From NCBI GenBank assembly GCA_023392135.1, contig JAEVZQ010000530.1, positions 1 through 6,851 on the forward strand: a stretch of 6,851 nt of DNA. Direction: 5' to 3'. Source of the stretch: Pseudomonadota bacterium (lineage in GTDB: Bacteria; Pseudomonadota; Alphaproteobacteria; Rhizobiales; Hyphomicrobiaceae). Shown here one piece after another: positions 5,494 through 6,851 of this stretch (its first letter is position 1; the number at the start of each line of letters is the position of its first letter). A model generated the notes under the pieces. That model did no database searches, was not told where the DNA came from, and saw nothing but the letters and a program-made list of their open reading frames with translations. The position numbers and the translations under genes were made by a program.

Positions 5494-6215
5494 ACAACGG
5501 CGGGATAGCCAAAGACGACATCTCCCGTACGCTGATCGTGGCGCTGGACGTGCCGACATACGCGGAGGCGTCAGCCGTCGTTGCGGAGCTTGGGGACGCC
5601 GTTCACTTCTACAAGATCGGCCTCGAGCTCCTGTTCGACGGCGGCTTGCGGCTTGCCCAGGAGCTGCGCGATGCGGGAAAGCTCGTCTTCCTCGACATGA
5701 AGTTTCTCGATATCGGAACCACCGTCGAAAAGGCGGTGAGAAACGCTGCCCGGCTCGGCGCCAACTTCCTGACCATTCATGCCGTCGATCGCAAAACGCT
5801 CCGCGCGGCGCGGGACGGCAGAGGCGATAGTGATCTGAAGCTCCTTGGCGTGACGGTTCTCACCAGCCTCGCGGCTGAGGATCTGAGGGAGCAGGGAATT
5901 GCGGAAAATCCGCCAGAGCTCGTGCTGCGGCGCGCCAGGATGGCCCAGGAGGAGGGCATTGACGGCGTGATTGCCTCCGGGCACGAAGCGACCTCGATCC
6001 GGCAGGCAACGGATGAGCAGTTCACGATCGTCACGCCCGGCATCCGCCCCAATGGCAGTGCCACCAACGATCAGGCGCGGGCCATGACGCCGGAAGGCGC
6101 CATTCGTGCCGGTGCCAATCATCTCGTCGTCGGCCGGCCGATCCTTTGTACGCCGGACCGGCGAAAAGCTGCACTGGACATTCAGGCCGAGATCAGGGCA
6201 GCGTTATCAGCATAG
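5490..6215 (+). CDS. pyrF: PyrF, orotidine 5'-phosphate decarboxylase
   Basis: PyrF decarboxylates orotidine 5'-phosphate to UMP, the last step of de novo pyrimidine synthesis, as a cytosolic dimer of TIM barrels. The 241-residue length fits the short bacterial form. The catalytic residues are visible: Asp20 (IVALDVP), Lys42 (FYKIGLEL), and the DxKxxD array Asp69-Lys71-Asp74 in LDMKFLDIGTTV. The C-terminal phosphate-gripping blocks TPGIRP and GANHLVVGRPI are also present. I chose the ATG at 5490 because the SD-rich GAGGAGGCGAGG (5469-5480) precedes it and family homology begins at about residue 13. A TTG at 5403 in frame would add 29 residues unlike the family. It lies 83 bases after the flavoprotein gene, overlaps a possible leader ORF, and is 18 bases before the DUF1330 gene, so probably shares its transcript. 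Confidence 0.97.
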   Translation: MNNGGIAKDDISRTLIVALDVPTYAEASAVVAELGDAVHFYKIGLELLFDGGLRLAQELRDAGKLVFLDMKFLDIGTTVEKAVRNAARLGANFLTIHAVDRKTLRAARDGRGDSDLKLLGVTVLTSLAAEDLREQGIAENPPELVLRRARMAQEEGIDGVIASGHEATSIRQATDEQFTIVTPGIRPNGSATNDQARAMTPEGAIRAGANHLVVGRPILCTPDRRKAALDIQAEIRAALSA

Positions 6216-6233
6216 CATCACAGGGGGACAGTT

Positions 6234-6524
6234 ATGCCCAAGGGTTACGTCATTGCGCGCGCCATCGTCACCAATCCTGCTGCATGGGCCGAATACGCGG
6301 CCAAAGCCGGCGAGGCCATGAAGATCTACGGCGGCACGCCGGTCGTACGCGGTGGCCGTGTCGAGGTGACCGAAGGCGAGGGCCGTGCCCGCAACGTCGT
6401 GATCGAGTTCGAGAGCTTCGAAGCGGCCCGGAAGTACGCCCACTCCCCGGAGTACGCTGCCGCCCGCAAGTTGCGTGAGAATGCCGGCGTGATCGACATC
6501 GTCGTCGTCGAGGGCGCGCCCTGA
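6234..6524 (+). CDS. DUF1330 family protein
   Basis: The 96-residue protein belongs to DUF1330, small proteins with a dimeric alpha-beta barrel (ferredoxin-like) fold and no established reaction. Family features are MPKGYVIARAIVTNPAAWAEY at the start, GGTPVVRGG (33-41), and the helix-strand block FESFEAARKYAHSPEYAAARK (59-79) that ends in the IDIVVVEG strand. It is full length, cytosolic and lacks cysteine. A strong ribosome site AGGGGGA (6222-6228) sits 5 bases before the ATG. It follows pyrF by 18 bases, so the two are probably cotranscribed; this pairing is familiar in alphaproteobacteria, but a link to pyrimidine metabolism is unproven. The gene's last bases form a perfect 12-base palindrome AGGGCGCGCCCT (6511-6522). 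Confidence 0.93.
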   Translation: MPKGYVIARAIVTNPAAWAEYAAKAGEAMKIYGGTPVVRGGRVEVTEGEGRARNVVIEFESFEAARKYAHSPEYAAARKLRENAGVIDIVVVEGAP

Positions 6525-6538
6525 TCGGCTGACGCCGA
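6525..6538 (+). other. Small hairpin after the DUF1330 stop
   Basis: TCGGC (6525-6529) and GCCGA (6534-6538) pair around TGAC directly after the TGA stop. Together with the AGGGCGCGCCCT palindrome just upstream it may slow RNA polymerase or protect the mRNA 3' end. There is no T-run, so I do not call an intrinsic terminator. Confidence 0.3.
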
Positions 6539-6576
6539 GTCCACGGGCCGCGCGCGCGACCCCTATCGATCCCGTA

Positions 6577-6601
6577 GGAACAGGCTTGTCCCTTCGCCGT
6601 T
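6577..6601 (+). promoter_or_regulatory. Candidate EcfG general-stress promoter for the SDR gene
   Basis: GGAAC (6577-6581), a 16-base spacer, and CGTT (6598-6601) match the known alphaproteobacterial EcfG consensus GGAAC-N16/17-CGTT exactly. It lies in the intergenic gap, on the right strand, 30 bases before the downstream start. That leaves room for a transcription start near 6608 and the GAGGG ribosome site at 6621-6625. The match and placement are seen directly; EcfG control is inferred. Confidence 0.55.
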
Positions 6602-6631
6602 GGTGAGAACCATGCACGGCGAGGGTTTGCC

Positions 6632-6851
6632 ATGGCTGTTTCCCTGAAGCCGGTTCGCGAGCAGGTCATCGTCATAACGGGCGCATCGAGTGGGATCGGC
6701 CTCGCAACGGCCCAGGCCGCGGCGCAAGCCGGCGCCAAGGTGGTCCTGACGGCACGCAACGACGAATCGCTGGCGAAGGTCGCCCAGAAGATCGAGAGCG
6801 AGGGTGGGACGGCCATCTACTGCCCCGCTGATGTTGCGAGCCGGGCAGAGC
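6632..6851 (+). CDS. Short-chain dehydrogenase/reductase, N-terminal part
   Basis: The first 73 codons of an SDR-family NAD(P)-dependent oxidoreductase run off the right edge. The Rossmann cofactor loop is TGASSGIG (16-23), followed by a helix and the second strand KVVLTARN (36-43). Arg42 after that strand favours NADPH over NADH. ADV (66-68) carries the aspartate that contacts the adenine ring. Catalytic Ser, Tyr and Lys lie beyond the window, so substrate class cannot be assigned. ATG 6632 is preceded by GAGGG (6621-6625) at a 6-base spacing. The upstream gap of 107 bases holds a candidate EcfG stress promoter, suggesting that the gene is transcribed separately from the pyrF run and induced in stress or stationary phase. 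Confidence 0.93.
   Translation, partial: MAVSLKPVREQVIVITGASSGIGLATAQAAAQAGAKVVLTARNDESLAKVAQKIESEGGTAIYCPADVASRAE

Noticed and set aside
6511..6522. Perfect palindrome AGGGCGCGCCCT at the end of the DUF1330 gene.
   Set aside because: It encodes ordinary residues of the protein's C-terminus, has no loop for a good hairpin, and is plausible by chance at this GC content.

Overview
This 6.85 kb window is GC-rich and densely coded. It looks like part of the chromosome of an alphaproteobacterium, probably rhizobial-like. The supporting evidence is the protein sequences, the pyrF-DUF1330 gene pair, and a GGAAC-N16-CGTT promoter of the type read by the alphaproteobacterial general-stress sigma factor EcfG. 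This placement is inference; there is no rRNA or other phylogenetic marker in the window.

Left part (1-2243), histidine biosynthesis. The first 23 codons of an unidentified gene leave the left edge on the minus strand. Divergent from it is hisA (183-926, TTG start). hisF (1464-2243) follows on the same strand, but a minus-strand gene (895-1371) lies between them. That gene encodes a 158-residue unknown protein with a twin CX6C motif, and its 3' end overlaps the 3' end of hisA by 32 bases. Together HisA and HisF carry PRFAR formation and its conversion to imidazole glycerol phosphate. No hisH, hisB or hisE is visible.

Middle part (2244-4815). After hisF comes a 307-base non-coding stretch. 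It holds two tandem palindromic elements of 78 and 79 bases, both bounded by CTAGTGG...CCACTAG, and then a short inverted repeat just before a MarR-family regulator gene (2551-3045). Converging on that gene is a minus-strand two-gene operon for a split aconitase X: the large catalytic subunit (3487-4737) and the small swivel subunit (3074-3490), joined by an ATGA overlap.

Right part (4816-6851). Divergent from the aconitase X operon is a plus-strand run. It comprises an NADPH-dependent FMN reductase family flavoprotein (4816-5406), pyrF (5490-6215) for the last step of UMP synthesis, and a DUF1330 gene (6234-6524). A possible 17-codon leader peptide ends in an ATGA overlap with the pyrF start. 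A candidate EcfG promoter (6577-6601) then precedes the first 73 codons of a short-chain dehydrogenase/reductase that runs off the right edge.

Most genes are ordinary housekeeping or catabolic genes. The less ordinary signals are the pair of covarying palindromes, the antisense gene inside the hisA-hisF unit, the pyrF leader ORF, and the stress-type promoter. I see no CRISPR array, tRNA, rRNA, complete transposon or defence system.
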